A stretch of 64,000 nucleotides of DNA from Cohnella thailandensis (GTDB lineage Bacteria; Bacillota; Bacilli; Paenibacillales; Paenibacillaceae): assembly GCF_014212135.1 (NCBI RefSeq), contig NZ_JACJVQ010000007.1:310001-374000 (forward strand). Reading direction: 5' to 3'. Under the pieces are notes generated by a model. The model made no database searches and was not told the DNA's origin. It saw nothing but the letters and a program-made list of their open reading frames with translations. Below are positions 17,177 through 26,900 of the stretch, one piece after another (the first letter of the stretch is position 1; each line of letters opens with the position of its first letter). The position numbers and the translations under genes were made by a program.

Positions 17177-19337
17177 ATAGCTGCTCCTCGCTGATCCTTC
17201 GGGTCCGGATTCCGGTCCGGTCCAGACGGTGAATGACGTGGGCGGCATCCGATTCGCTCGAGTTGGAGAGCAAGAGCACGAGCTCGCCGTCCACCATTCC
17301 CAGATAGTCGGAATCCCGAAGGGCCGATGTCAGACGGTCGGCTACCGGCTTCAACTCCTCGTCCCCCTGCTCGATGCCGAGCAGAACGTAATCGGCGTTA
17401 TATTGCATTTTCGCGGCTGCCTTGCTCTCCAGCACTTGCTTGAACACGGCGGATTGCAGCACGGACGTGTCCCCGACGAAACGATCGCTTCTCGTGGCTC
17501 CGACGTACTGGAACGCGCGGGAGAGCGAGCCCGAGATCAATTCCACGCACACCTTGAACAGGTTCTCGTAGCGGAGGTTCAAGCGTTCGAAGTCGGGATC
17601 GTGCAGGGAGACGAGCGCCACGACCTGATCGCCTTGCATGACCGGCGCCACGAACATCGGCAGATCCGGCGTAAGTTCCCGGTTGACGAACATTCTTCCG
17701 TGCAAGGCGACGTCGCGCAATTGCGGATGATCGGACAGCCTCATCGTCTTCGGAAGAGAGAAACCGGTATCGTAGGAATGAAGCAGAAGCCGCATATAAT
17801 CGGAACCGTTGGTCGAATAGACGGAGATTCGCTTCGCCTCCATGATCTCCGTCAGGACGCCTACCGATGAAGTGACGACCTCCTCCGGCTCCATTTTCTC
17901 CAATTGCCTGATAATGCCGTAGATCCGCCCGATGCTGTCCTTGCTTCCGATCAACTGGCGCTGCAGCTGCTCCTTGATGCTCTTCGTGTCGGAATAGATG
18001 CCCTTGAGGAACGAATACTTCTCCCGAAGGACGTTCAGATCGGTCTTCGTCTGCTTGACGGTCCGCTTGTTCCGGTCGACGACGAAGCCGACCAGGAAGC
18101 CGAAGAAGAGATAAATCGCGACGTTAAACAACGATTCCGGGTCGTAGAGAAGAGACACCCATTCCCGACCGGCGGACAGACTCTCGTAAAAGTACAATCC
18201 GGAAGCGAGAACGGCGGATAGGATCGATTGGCGCATGCCGTATACGACTCCGAGCAGGATGACGTAAATCAGCTTAAAGTCGATATTGCTATGAAAAAGA
18301 AGGTCCGTCTTGGCCAAAACGGCGACGGCGGCGAAGGCGATCAGGTTCTCCGCAAGTGGCTTGATCCACCGGGACCAGAGTACGCTCGATGCCTTTCGCT
18401 CTCTAGGCTTGTCCGCCTTGTCCGGCGTTTTCTCGCGGAACCACTCGTACGTCAGCTTTAGCCCCTCTTCGATCGAATAGAGCGGTACCCAATCCAGATC
18501 CTTCTTAACGCGGCTATTATCCAGGCTGGAATGATAGATATCGCCCGGGCGAGGCTCCGAGTAGGCGATCTTCGGAAGCTCCGCGAACTTTCCAAGCGTC
18601 TCCAGGAGGCGATTCACGCTTGTTTGGGATTGGGTAGACAGGTTGTAGACGCCCGTAGCGCCGCTCATGGCGCCGCGATAGATCGCATCGACGACGTCCC
18701 GCACGAAGATGAAATCCCTCGTCTGTCCGCCGTCCCCGTAAACGGTCAGTTCCCGTCCCTCGATGATCCTCTCCGCAAAAATCGAAACGACGCCGCCCTC
18801 CCCCCTGCCGCCTTGCCGGGGACCGTATACGTTGGAGAACCGGAAGCAAAGAGTATCGAGGCCGTACATCTCCTTCCACTTCGCGCAGTAATACTCGCCC
18901 ATCTTCTTATTGATTCCGTAAGGCGATAAGGGCTCGGCCGGCGCATCCTCGCGAAGCGGGATCTCCTCCGCCTTGCCGTAAACGGCGGCCGACGAGGCGA
19001 AAATAAACTTGCCGGCTCCCGATTTCTTGGCGCATTGCAGCATATTCACGAGACCATTGATATTCGATTGCGTATCCAGCTGCGGACGCAAAATGGACGT
19101 TGCGACGTCAACCTGGGCCGCCAGGTGGATGACCACGTCAGGCGATACGCTTTGGAACACCTCGTCGCACTTCGGATCCTCGACGTCGAGCGTATACAGC
19201 TTGTGGGGGATCGTCAGATTCTCTCTCCGGCCGGTCGATAGATTGTCGATGATATAGATTTTATGTCCTTCCTTGTGGAACCTCTCCGCAACGAACGACC
19301 CGATAAAACCGGAACCTCCCGTGATTAGAACATCCAT
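17169..19337 (-). CDS. pelD: Fusion of UDP-sugar 4-epimerase (PelX-like) and c-di-GMP receptor PelD
   Basis: A single 722-residue protein. Residues 1-305 form an extended short-chain dehydrogenase: TGGSGFIG (6-13), catalytic Y140/K144 in SPYGINKK, and FRFSNVYGPRQ. This matches UDP-GlcNAc/UDP-glucose 4-epimerases. Residues about 326-421 hold four membrane helices and 430-480 a coiled coil. Residues about 485-610 look like a GAF domain and 620-722 like a degenerate GGDEF. That last domain keeps RDSD (R674-D677), an I-site RxxD. It lies exactly five residues before DGELV, which replaces GGDEF, so it should bind but not make c-di-GMP, as in PelD. AGGAGG precedes the ATG. Separate epimerase (PelX) and PelD proteins are the usual state; here they are one chain with no stop or frameshift between them. 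Confidence 0.88.
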   Translation of the reverse strand: MDVLITGGSGFIGSFVAERFHKEGHKIYIIDNLSTGRRENLTIPHKLYTLDVEDPKCDEVFQSVSPDVVIHLAAQVDVATSILRPQLDTQSNINGLVNMLQCAKKSGAGKFIFASSAAVYGKAEEIPLREDAPAEPLSPYGINKKMGEYYCAKWKEMYGLDTLCFRFSNVYGPRQGGRGEGGVVSIFAERIIEGRELTVYGDGGQTRDFIFVRDVVDAIYRGAMSGATGVYNLSTQSQTSVNRLLETLGKFAELPKIAYSEPRPGDIYHSSLDNSRVKKDLDWVPLYSIEEGLKLTYEWFREKTPDKADKPRERKASSVLWSRWIKPLAENLIAFAAVAVLAKTDLLFHSNIDFKLIYVILLGVVYGMRQSILSAVLASGLYFYESLSAGREWVSLLYDPESLFNVAIYLFFGFLVGFVVDRNKRTVKQTKTDLNVLREKYSFLKGIYSDTKSIKEQLQRQLIGSKDSIGRIYGIIRQLEKMEPEEVVTSSVGVLTEIMEAKRISVYSTNGSDYMRLLLHSYDTGFSLPKTMRLSDHPQLRDVALHGRMFVNRELTPDLPMFVAPVMQGDQVVALVSLHDPDFERLNLRYENLFKVCVELISGSLSRAFQYVGATRSDRFVGDTSVLQSAVFKQVLESKAAAKMQYNADYVLLGIEQGDEELKPVADRLTSALRDSDYLGMVDGELVLLLSNSSESDAAHVIHRLDRTGIRTRRISEEQLYG

Positions 19338-19346
19338 AAAATCCTC

Positions 19347-19366
19347 CTATATTGCAAAAAATATAG
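19347..19366 (-). promoter_or_regulatory. Small hairpin touching the pelD ribosome site
   Basis: On the minus strand CTATATT and AATATAG (7-bp stem, 6-base loop) lie directly before the pelD start. The last bases of the stem are the first bases of the AGGAGG ribosome site. It could tune translation. It is AT-rich and weak, so the role is uncertain. Confidence 0.3.
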
Positions 19367-19418
19367 TTATTGCGACCTACCCTCGATTTATAGGTAAATT
19401 TTACTTAATCCTTCGGCA

Positions 19419-19447
19419 ATTATAAGTCACAAGTCCTAGGACTTCAA
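19419..19447 (-). promoter_or_regulatory. Sigma-A promoter of the pel operon
   Basis: On the minus strand TTGAAG (-35, 4 of 6) and TATAAT (-10, 6 of 6) are spaced by exactly 17 bases, about 80 bases upstream of the pelD start. No other gene lies between them. This is the best promoter match in the intergenic region. Confidence 0.65.
19431..19444. promoter_or_regulatory. Perfect 14-bp palindrome overlapping the pel promoter
   Basis: AAGTCCTAGGACTT is its own reverse complement. It covers most of the promoter spacer and the first three bases of the -35 box. A dimeric repressor bound here would block RNA polymerase. The binding protein is unknown. Confidence 0.5.
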
Positions 19448-19573
19448 TCATTATCGAGGATTAATTTTGTTTTTATGGTATATTTTTCATACTAATAATC
19501 GTATAAATTTTGTTACTTCGCGTCCGATCGGGTCGAATTTTCGGTAGAGTGCAGGAGGAATATCGCTCGGAAG

Positions 19574-19629
19574 AAAAATAAAAATAGGGACGCCTCAAAG
19601 GAGACCGGAATCTCCCGTGAGCGTCCCTA
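19574..19629 (-). terminator. Rho-independent terminator upstream of the pel promoter
   Basis: On the minus strand a 9-bp outer stem (TAGGGACGC / GCGTCCCTA) and an inner GGAGA/TCTCC stem are followed by TTTTTATTTTT. It can end transcripts from the TauE/SafE gene or from the short unit described below, isolating pel from read-through. Confidence 0.75.
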
Positions 19630-19685
19630 CACATGCGACCGTAAACGGAGCATCGGTGGACGAAGAATGGTTCTAGCTGACTGTA
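19574..19685 (-). ncRNA. Candidate small RNA of about 110 nt between TauE/SafE gene and pel
   Basis: A TTGACA-N17-TAAATT promoter match directs transcription toward the strong terminator, with no plausible reading frame or ribosome site between. The predicted RNA would be about 110 bases. It matches no RNA family I recognise, and it could instead be just the 3' untranslated region of the upstream gene. Confidence 0.3.
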
Positions 19686-19691
19686 TGGATC

Positions 19692-19720
19692 AATTTACCA
19701 CGCTTGTCGGAGGGTGTCAA
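19692..19720 (-). promoter_or_regulatory. Promoter-like site downstream of the TauE/SafE gene
   Basis: Minus strand: perfect TTGACA, 17-base spacer, TAAATT (4 of 6). It begins 37 bases after the TauE/SafE stop codon and faces the terminator and the pel operon. It could produce a short RNA. Confidence 0.4.
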
Positions 19721-19756
19721 TTAGTATCGAAATGAATACCGCCTCTATTAACCTGC

Positions 19757-20500
19757 TCAGAAGAAAATCAAATGAAGGCCTCCAAGGGCGGCCAGGGAGA
19801 GAATGATCGCCTGAAAGTATTTTTGAGGAATGAGCGGAAGCACCTTGAAGCCGATCGCCGCGCCGACAAGCACGGCCGGGATCATCCAGACGTTAAGCGT
19901 AAGCGATCGGGCGTCGATCAACCCGAGGTAGACGGTGAAAGGAACCTTGATGACGTTGACGATAAAAAAGAAAAAGGCGTTCGTTCCTACGAAATTCGTC
20001 TTGTTCATTCCCTTGGACAGCAAGTAGATGGACATGATGCTTCCGGCCGCGTTGCCGATCATCGTCGTGAAGCCCGCGAGCACGCCAAGCGTTCCGGTAA
20101 ATAAGCGCGATTGGCCAAGCGAGATGCGAAGCCAGCTTTCTATCTTCGCTCTTAAGAGATGCACGACGATCAGCGCCAGCACCAGAGAGCCGATCAGTAC
20201 GGACAAAGCGCCGTTGCTTATGTAGTCCAACACGACGAAGCCGACGGCGATTCCCGCCAGCACCCACGGCAGCAGCGTAAACAGATGCTTCCACACGACC
20301 GCCTTGCGATAATAGAGAATCGCGACGATGTCGCCGGTAATAAGGATAGGCGTTAGCAAGCCGACGGATTCGCGAGCCGGGAAAGTCGAAGCCATGATGG
20401 ATGCGACGAAAATGCCAAGAGTCGGCAAGCCCGTCTTCGTGAAGCCGACCATCACTGCGCAGACGATCGTTACGATCACTTGAAGAGTCGTGTAGTCCAT
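19757..20500 (-). CDS. TauE/SafE family permease (TSUP)
   Basis: Membrane protein of 247 residues with about eight hydrophobic segments. Family features are the early FTKTGLPTLGIFVAS segment and the mid-protein repeat GVLAGFTTMIGNAAGSIMSIYLLSKGM. Members export or import sulfite, sulfoacetate, taurine-derived or other small organosulfur anions. The substrate cannot be assigned here. Start ATG (MDYTTLQV) follows AAGGAG at 6 bases; an upstream in-frame extension is polar, lacks a ribosome site and is rejected. It is probably monocistronic, with the tRNA upstream carrying its own terminator. Confidence 0.9.
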   Translation of the reverse strand: MDYTTLQVIVTIVCAVMVGFTKTGLPTLGIFVASIMASTFPARESVGLLTPILITGDIVAILYYRKAVVWKHLFTLLPWVLAGIAVGFVVLDYISNGALSVLIGSLVLALIVVHLLRAKIESWLRISLGQSRLFTGTLGVLAGFTTMIGNAAGSIMSIYLLSKGMNKTNFVGTNAFFFFIVNVIKVPFTVYLGLIDARSLTLNVWMIPAVLVGAAIGFKVLPLIPQKYFQAIILSLAALGGLHLIFF

Positions 20501-20670
20501 GGGATTCTCCTTGCTGCGAAATATCGCCCCATCATCATATCGATTTCTTACGGGAATTCCAATAGAAATCGAACAAAAAGGTGAGACGATCTCCTTATCC
20601 CAAACGCTCCCCGCCGGCAGAGATAGTCTCATCTGAGATTATCTCCGCACTCTAATCTAGCAAGAGCTGC

Positions 20671-20706
20671 AAAAAACAAAAAAAGAAGCCTTGCAATCAG
20701 GGCTTC
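20671..20706 (-). terminator. Terminator of the tRNA-Leu gene
   Basis: Minus strand GAAGCC and GGCTTC pair across a 10-base loop and are followed by seven T residues. It lies 16 bases after the tRNA CCA end. Confidence 0.8.
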
Positions 20707-20721
20707 TCTCATTTAAATAGA

Positions 20722-20809
20722 TGGTGCGGACGAGAGGACTCGAACCTCCACGGGGGGTTAGCCCACTGGAACCTGAATCCAGCGCGTCTGCCAATTCCGC
20801 CACGTCCGC
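20722..20809 (-). tRNA. tRNA-Leu (anticodon CAG)
   Basis: A complete class II tRNA reads on the minus strand. The acceptor stem is GCGGACG/CGTCCGC and the anticodon stem-loop is CTGGA-TTCAGGT-TCCAG with anticodon CAG (20773-20775). It has a long variable arm typical of Leu, a T-loop TTCGAGT, and an encoded discriminator A plus CCA. It decodes CUG, frequent in a GC-rich genome. Confidence 0.95.
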
Positions 20810-20943
20810 AAAGCACAGATATCATTATATTTCCGGACAAAGACAAAGTAAAGCCGGTTTCTCATTTGCTTAATATTTTGCTAATGTTGCAAGAGGCCAT
20901 AGCCTCCGCTGCATCAAAGCTTGCAACGAAGGCCAATCCCTCT

Positions 20944-23900
20944 CTAGATCAGCCCGGCATTCGCGAGGAATCGTTGCACGACGGCCGCGGTTTCCGCTCG
21001 GGTCAGGTTCCTCAGAGGCATGATCCCTGCTTCGTTGCCCGTAATGAGCTGATTCTGAACCGATGCCGCTGCCGCTTGTTTGGCCCAAGCCCCGATTTTC
21101 CCATAGTCGGCGTACTTGGATAGAACTGCTTCGGACTCCTCTGCCGATATGTCGGTATTCATTCCGGCCAACTCCATCGCCCGCGATAGGATAACCATGG
21201 CTTCCTGCCTCGATATCGTATTCAACGGAAGAAAACGGCCATCCGATGCCCCTTGAATCAGCCCGTATTCTTGCGCGGCACTTACCGCTCCTCTAAACCA
21301 ATCTCCAGCTCGGACGTCCGCGTAACGAGATGTTTCTCCATCTTCCGGAAGACCGAGGGCTCGAACCACGATTGCGATGAATTCGGCTCGGGTAATCGAA
21401 ACGTTCGGATTGAAAGCGGAACTCGTCCCCCCGCGAACAATAAGACGGGAAGCTAAGTCGCGGATGGCATCGGCCGCCCAATGACGTGCAATGTCGTCAA
21501 ACTTGGGAGAAAAACCGACTATCGCATACGTGCTATTCGTTAAGCTGCTTATTATGGCGATGGTTCGGCCATCCTTCTCCTCCAACCGCGTTGGAACGGG
21601 CCTAAGGCTGCCATCCGTATTTAACACAACCGCCGTACTGATACGGCTCGAATCCGTGCCATCGGGAATCGGAATTCGGCGTTCCACGAATCGGTTAAAC
21701 CTCTCTATCTCGATCGTCCGTCCCCGATAAGTTGCGCTCATCGAGAAATCTACCGGAGGCACGAGAAGCCGATAATCGCTTTCGCTAGCCGCTTTCTCCA
21801 CGAGTTGGGCATTATCCTTATCGCTAATCGAGATTTCAATAGTAAAGACGATATCTGAAACATCGGCCGGTTGACCGAATTCGCTTAATAGCTGTCGGAA
21901 CGGAATGTCCGCAGCGGGAACGGTATAGGTGCCGATTGGAGCCCGGACCTCCGCCAAGACGTGCTGTTCCGCAAGCTTATACACATCAGAGCCGTTAAAA
22001 CGAATAGAGACAGCATTGGCTCCTGAGGATACCGGTATCGAAATGGTTCTATCCGGTCCAAGCTGCGTCAAGAGTTGGGTTAGCCGCTCGGAGTCCACAT
22101 CGTCGGTAAAAACGGTCGATTCGTCATCTTGTTCGACGTCGGTACCGGTGTCGCTATCCGCATCTTGATTCCCTGGAGGGAAGATCGTTCCCGGTCCGGG
22201 GCCCGGGTTCGAATCGATAAGACTCCGGATGACGTTTATCGAATAAGTCTGCTCAGTGACGCCATCTTGGGCTACGACGGTCACCGTTATCGTATTCGCT
22301 CCCACCTTCAAATCTAAGCTCGCCTGCGAACCGCTAGCCACGACGGCGTTCATCACCTTAACGATTGAAGCAGGATCCGCTGCCGTTGGCTTTATTTTCA
22401 ATTCGGTTGCAGTGGTGTTGAGGTTATACGAAAAAAACCCGGGAGCAAACGACGGACTTAACCCTTCTGGATCGGTTGCCAGACTGCTAAGATTGGCATT
22501 GCTGGAAAAGGCGCGCGTTATGGTTATGTTGTAGGCTTTTTCTGTTCCGTCTTGCGCGGTAATTACGAGCTCGAGCTTATTCGCTCCCACTGCTAATGGT
22601 ATGGCTTGTGAGATCCCGCTTGTCGCCTCTTCGCCGTTGATCATCAACTTCGACGTTCTGTCCGCAACGGTTGGTGTCAATTCAACGCTGCTTACGCCAT
22701 TACCGACGCTCAATGAGTACTCCGTCTTCGCTGGATCGAAGGATGGATTCAACGTTCCAACGTTCGTGTCCAATCCGCTTAGATCCGCATTACTAGATTC
22801 TGCTCGCGTCACTGTCACAGTGTACGTTTTCTCCGTTCCATCTTGAGCGGTGACGACGATCTTGATCTCGTTAGATCCCACTGCCAACGGCACAGCACTA
22901 GCACTTCCACTGGCAACTTTCGCGCCATTTATAGCCACCGTTGCCGTGCTATCCGCAACAGTAGCCGTTAATTCGAGGCTGCTTACGCTATTTCCGACGC
23001 TCAATGCGTACTCCGTCTTCGTTGGATCGAAAGTCGGACCTAACGTACCCTTGTCCGTCTCCAACCTGCTTAGACTAGCATTGCTGGATTCTGCTCGCGT
23101 CACTGTTACAGTGTACGTTTTCTCCGTGCCGTCCTGCGCAGTGACGAGGATATTGATCTCGTTCGGGCCAACGATTATCGGGTGAGAGAAAGCTATACCA
23201 CTTGTCGCTTCCTCGCCGTCAATGGTCAACGTTGCCATGCTGTCAGCAACAGTTGCTGTCAATTCGAAGCTACTTACGTTACTTCCGACGCTCAATGCGT
23301 ACTCCGTCTTCGCTGGATCGAATGATGGATTCAACGTTCCAACGTTCAAGTCCAATCCGCTCAGATCCGCGTTGCTGGATTCTGCTCGCGTCACAATCAC
23401 AGTGTACGTTTTCTCCGTGCCGTCTTGCGCCTTAACGACGATCTCTACTTCGTTCGGACCAACTGCCAACAGTACAGCTCTTGCCGTTCCGCTCGTCGCA
23501 TCCTCACCGTCGATCATCAACATTGCCGTGCTGTCAGCGACGGTTGCGTTCAAATTAACGCTGCTTACGCTATTAGCGACACTAACCGCGTACTCCGTTT
23601 TCGCCGGATCGAACGATGGGCTCAGCTCTCCTACATCCAACTCCAACCCACTTAGATTCGCATTGCTAGACTCAGCTCGTATAACCGTTACCGTATATGT
23701 TTTCTCGGTACCGTCTTGCGCCGTGACGACAATCTCCACTTCATTCGGACCAACTGCCACTGACACAGCTTTTGCGAAACCGCTCGTCACAGCTTCACCG
23801 TCAATCGTCAACGTCGCCGTACTATCCGCTACGGTTGCCGTCAACTCGACGCCGCTTACGCTATTGCCAACGCTCACCGCGTACTCCGTCTTCGCCGGAT

Positions 23901-26900
23901 CGAACATCGGACTCAGTTCACCTTCATCCGTCTTCAATCCGCTTAAATCCGCGTTGCTAGATTCTGCTCGCGTAACCGTCACCGAATACGTTTTATCTGT
24001 TCCATCTTGTGCCGTGACGACGATCTTGATCTCGTTCAGGCCAACTTCCAATGGTATTGCTTGTGCAGTTCCGCTCGTCGCATCTTCATTGTTGATCGTC
24101 AGCGTCGCCGTACTATCAGCAACGGTTGCCGTCAATTCGACGCTGCTTGCGCTATTACCAACGCTCACCTCATACTCCGTCTTCGCCGGATCGAAAGTTG
24201 GACTCAACTCACCTTCGTCTAACTCCAATCCGCTCAGATCCGCGTTGCTGGATTCTGCTCGCGTCACTGTTATAGTATACATTTTCTCCGTACCGTCCTG
24301 CGCAGTGACGACGATTTTGATCTCGTTCAGGCCAACTTCCAATGGTATTGCTTGTGCGGTTCCGTTCGTCGCTTCTTCATTGTTGATCGTCAGCGTCGCC
24401 GTGCTGTCTGCAACGGTTGAGGTCAATTCAACAATGCTTACACTATTACCGACGCTCAAAGCATACTCCGACTTCGCTGGATCGAATGTCGGACTTAACG
24501 TTCCCACATCCGTCTCCAATCCTATCAGATACGCGTTACTAGATTCTGCCCGCGTCACTGTTATAGTGTACGTTTTCTCCGTGCTGTTCTGCGCAGTGAC
24601 GACGATTTCGATCTCGTTCGAACCAACGTTTATCGGGATTGGGAATACCGTTCCGCTTGTCGCTACTTCGTCGTCGACCGTCAACGTCGCCGTGTTATCT
24701 GCAGCGGTTGCCGTCAACTCGATGCTACTTACGCTATTACCGACGCTCACTTCATACTCCGTCTTCGCCGGATCGAATGATGGATTCAACGTTCCAACGT
24801 TCGTTTCCAATACGCTTAGATCCGCGTTACTGGATTCTGCTCGCGTCACTGTCACAGTGTACGTTAACTCCGTTCCATCTTGTGCCGTGACGACGATCCT
24901 GATCTCGTTCGGGCCAACGTTTATCGGGATTGAGAATACCGTTCCGCTTGTCGCATCCTCACCGTCAATCGTCAACGTCGCCGTGTTATCTGCAACGGCT
25001 GCCGTCAATTCGACGATGCTTACGCTATTGCCAACGCTCACCGCATACTCCGTCTTCGCCGGATCGAATATCGGACTTAGTTCGCCCACATCCGTCTCCA
25101 ATCCTATCAGATCCGCGTTACTAGATTCTGCTCGCGTCACTGTCACAGTGTACGTTTTCTCCGTTCCATCTTGTGCCGTGACGATGATCTTGATCTTGTT
25201 CGAGCCAACGTTTGTCGGGATTGAGAATGCCGTTCCGCTTGTCGCATCTTCGCCGTTGACCGTCAACGTCGCTGTGTTATCTGCAACGGCTGCCGTCATT
25301 TCGACGTTGCTTACGCTATTAGCGACACTAACCTCATACTCCGTCTTCGCCGGATCGAACGTTGGGCTTAACTCGCCTTCGTCCAACTCCAATCCGCTAA
25401 GATCCGCGTTGCTGGATTCTACTCGGGTTACCGTCACCGTATATGTTTTCTCCGTGCCGTCTTGTGCGGTGACGACGATTTCGATTTCGTTCGAACCAAC
25501 GTTTATCGGGATTGGGAATGCCGTTCCACTTATCGCTTCTTCACCGTCAATCGTCAACGTCGCTGTGTTATCCGCAACGGTTGCCGTCAACTCAATGCTA
25601 CTTACGCTATTACCGACGCTCACCGCGTATTCCGTCTTCGCCGGATCGAAAGTTGGACTCAACTCGCCTTCGTCCAACTCCAATCCGCTCAGATCTGCGT
25701 TACTAGATTCCGCTCGCGTCACAGCCACAGTGTACGTTTTCTCCGTGCCGTCTTGTGCAGTGACGACGATTTCGATCTCATTCGAACCAACGTTTATCGG
25801 GATTGGGAATGCCGTTCCACTTATCGCTTCTTCACCGTCAATCGTCAACGTCGCTGTGTTATCCGCAACGGTTGCCGTCAACTCAATGCTACTTACGCTA
25901 TTACCGACGCTCACCGCGTATTCCGTCTTCGCCGGATCGAATGTCGGACTTAACGTTCCCACGTCCGGCTCCAATCCTACCAGATCCGCGTTACTAGATT
26001 CTGCTCTCGACACTAACACAGTGTAAGTTTTCTCCGTGCCGTCTTGTGCGGTGACGACGATTTCGATCTCATTCGAACCAACGTTTATCGGGATCGAAAA
26101 TGCAGTCCCGCTCGTCACAGCTTCACCGTCAATCGTCAACGTCGCTGTGTTATCCGCAACGGTTGCCGTCAACTCAATGCTACTTACGCTATTACCGATG
26201 CTCACCGCGTATTCCGTCTTCGCCGGATCGAATGTTGGACTCAACGTTCCCACGTCCGGCTCCAATCCGTTCAGATCCGCGTTGTTGGATTCTGCTCGCG
26301 TAACTGTTACCGTATATATTTTCTTGGTACCGTCTTGCGCCGTGACGACAATCTCCACTTCATTCGGACCAACTATCAATGGCACAGCTCTTGAGGAACC
26401 ACTCGTCACAGCTTCACCGTCAATCGTCAACGTCGCCGTACTATCCGCAACGGTTGCCATCAACTCGACGCCGCTTACGTCATTGCCAACGCTCACCGCG
26501 TATTCCGTTTTCGAAGGATCGAACGTTGGGCTCAGCTCGCCTTCATCCAACTCCAATCCGCTTAGATTCGCATTGCTAGACTTGGCTCGCGTAACCGTCA
26601 ACTTATACGTTTTCTCCGTGCCGTCCTGAGCCGTGACGACAATCTCGATCTCGTTCGCTCCTACTGCCAAGGGCACAGAACTAGTGCTGCCGCCGGGAAC
26701 CTCCGCGCCTTCGATAGCCACCGACGCCGTGCTGTCCGCAACGGTTGGCTTCATCTCCATGCTGGCAACGCTATTACCGACGCTAACGACGTACTCCGTC
26801 TTCGCCGGTTCGAACGCCGGATTCAGCTCTCCCGCGTTCAGCTCCAATCCGCTTAAATCCGCATTGCTAGACTCCGCCCGCGTTATCGTCACGGTATACG

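Noticed and set aside
23222-26026. A 934-codon open frame on the plus strand, antisense to the cadherin-like repeats
   Set aside because: It runs exactly through the 291-bp repeats and its protein is just the repeat read backwards (VNVAVLSATVAVNS repeated). A repeat unit free of stops in this frame is simply copied many times. The minus frame has a signal peptide, ribosome site and domain structure.
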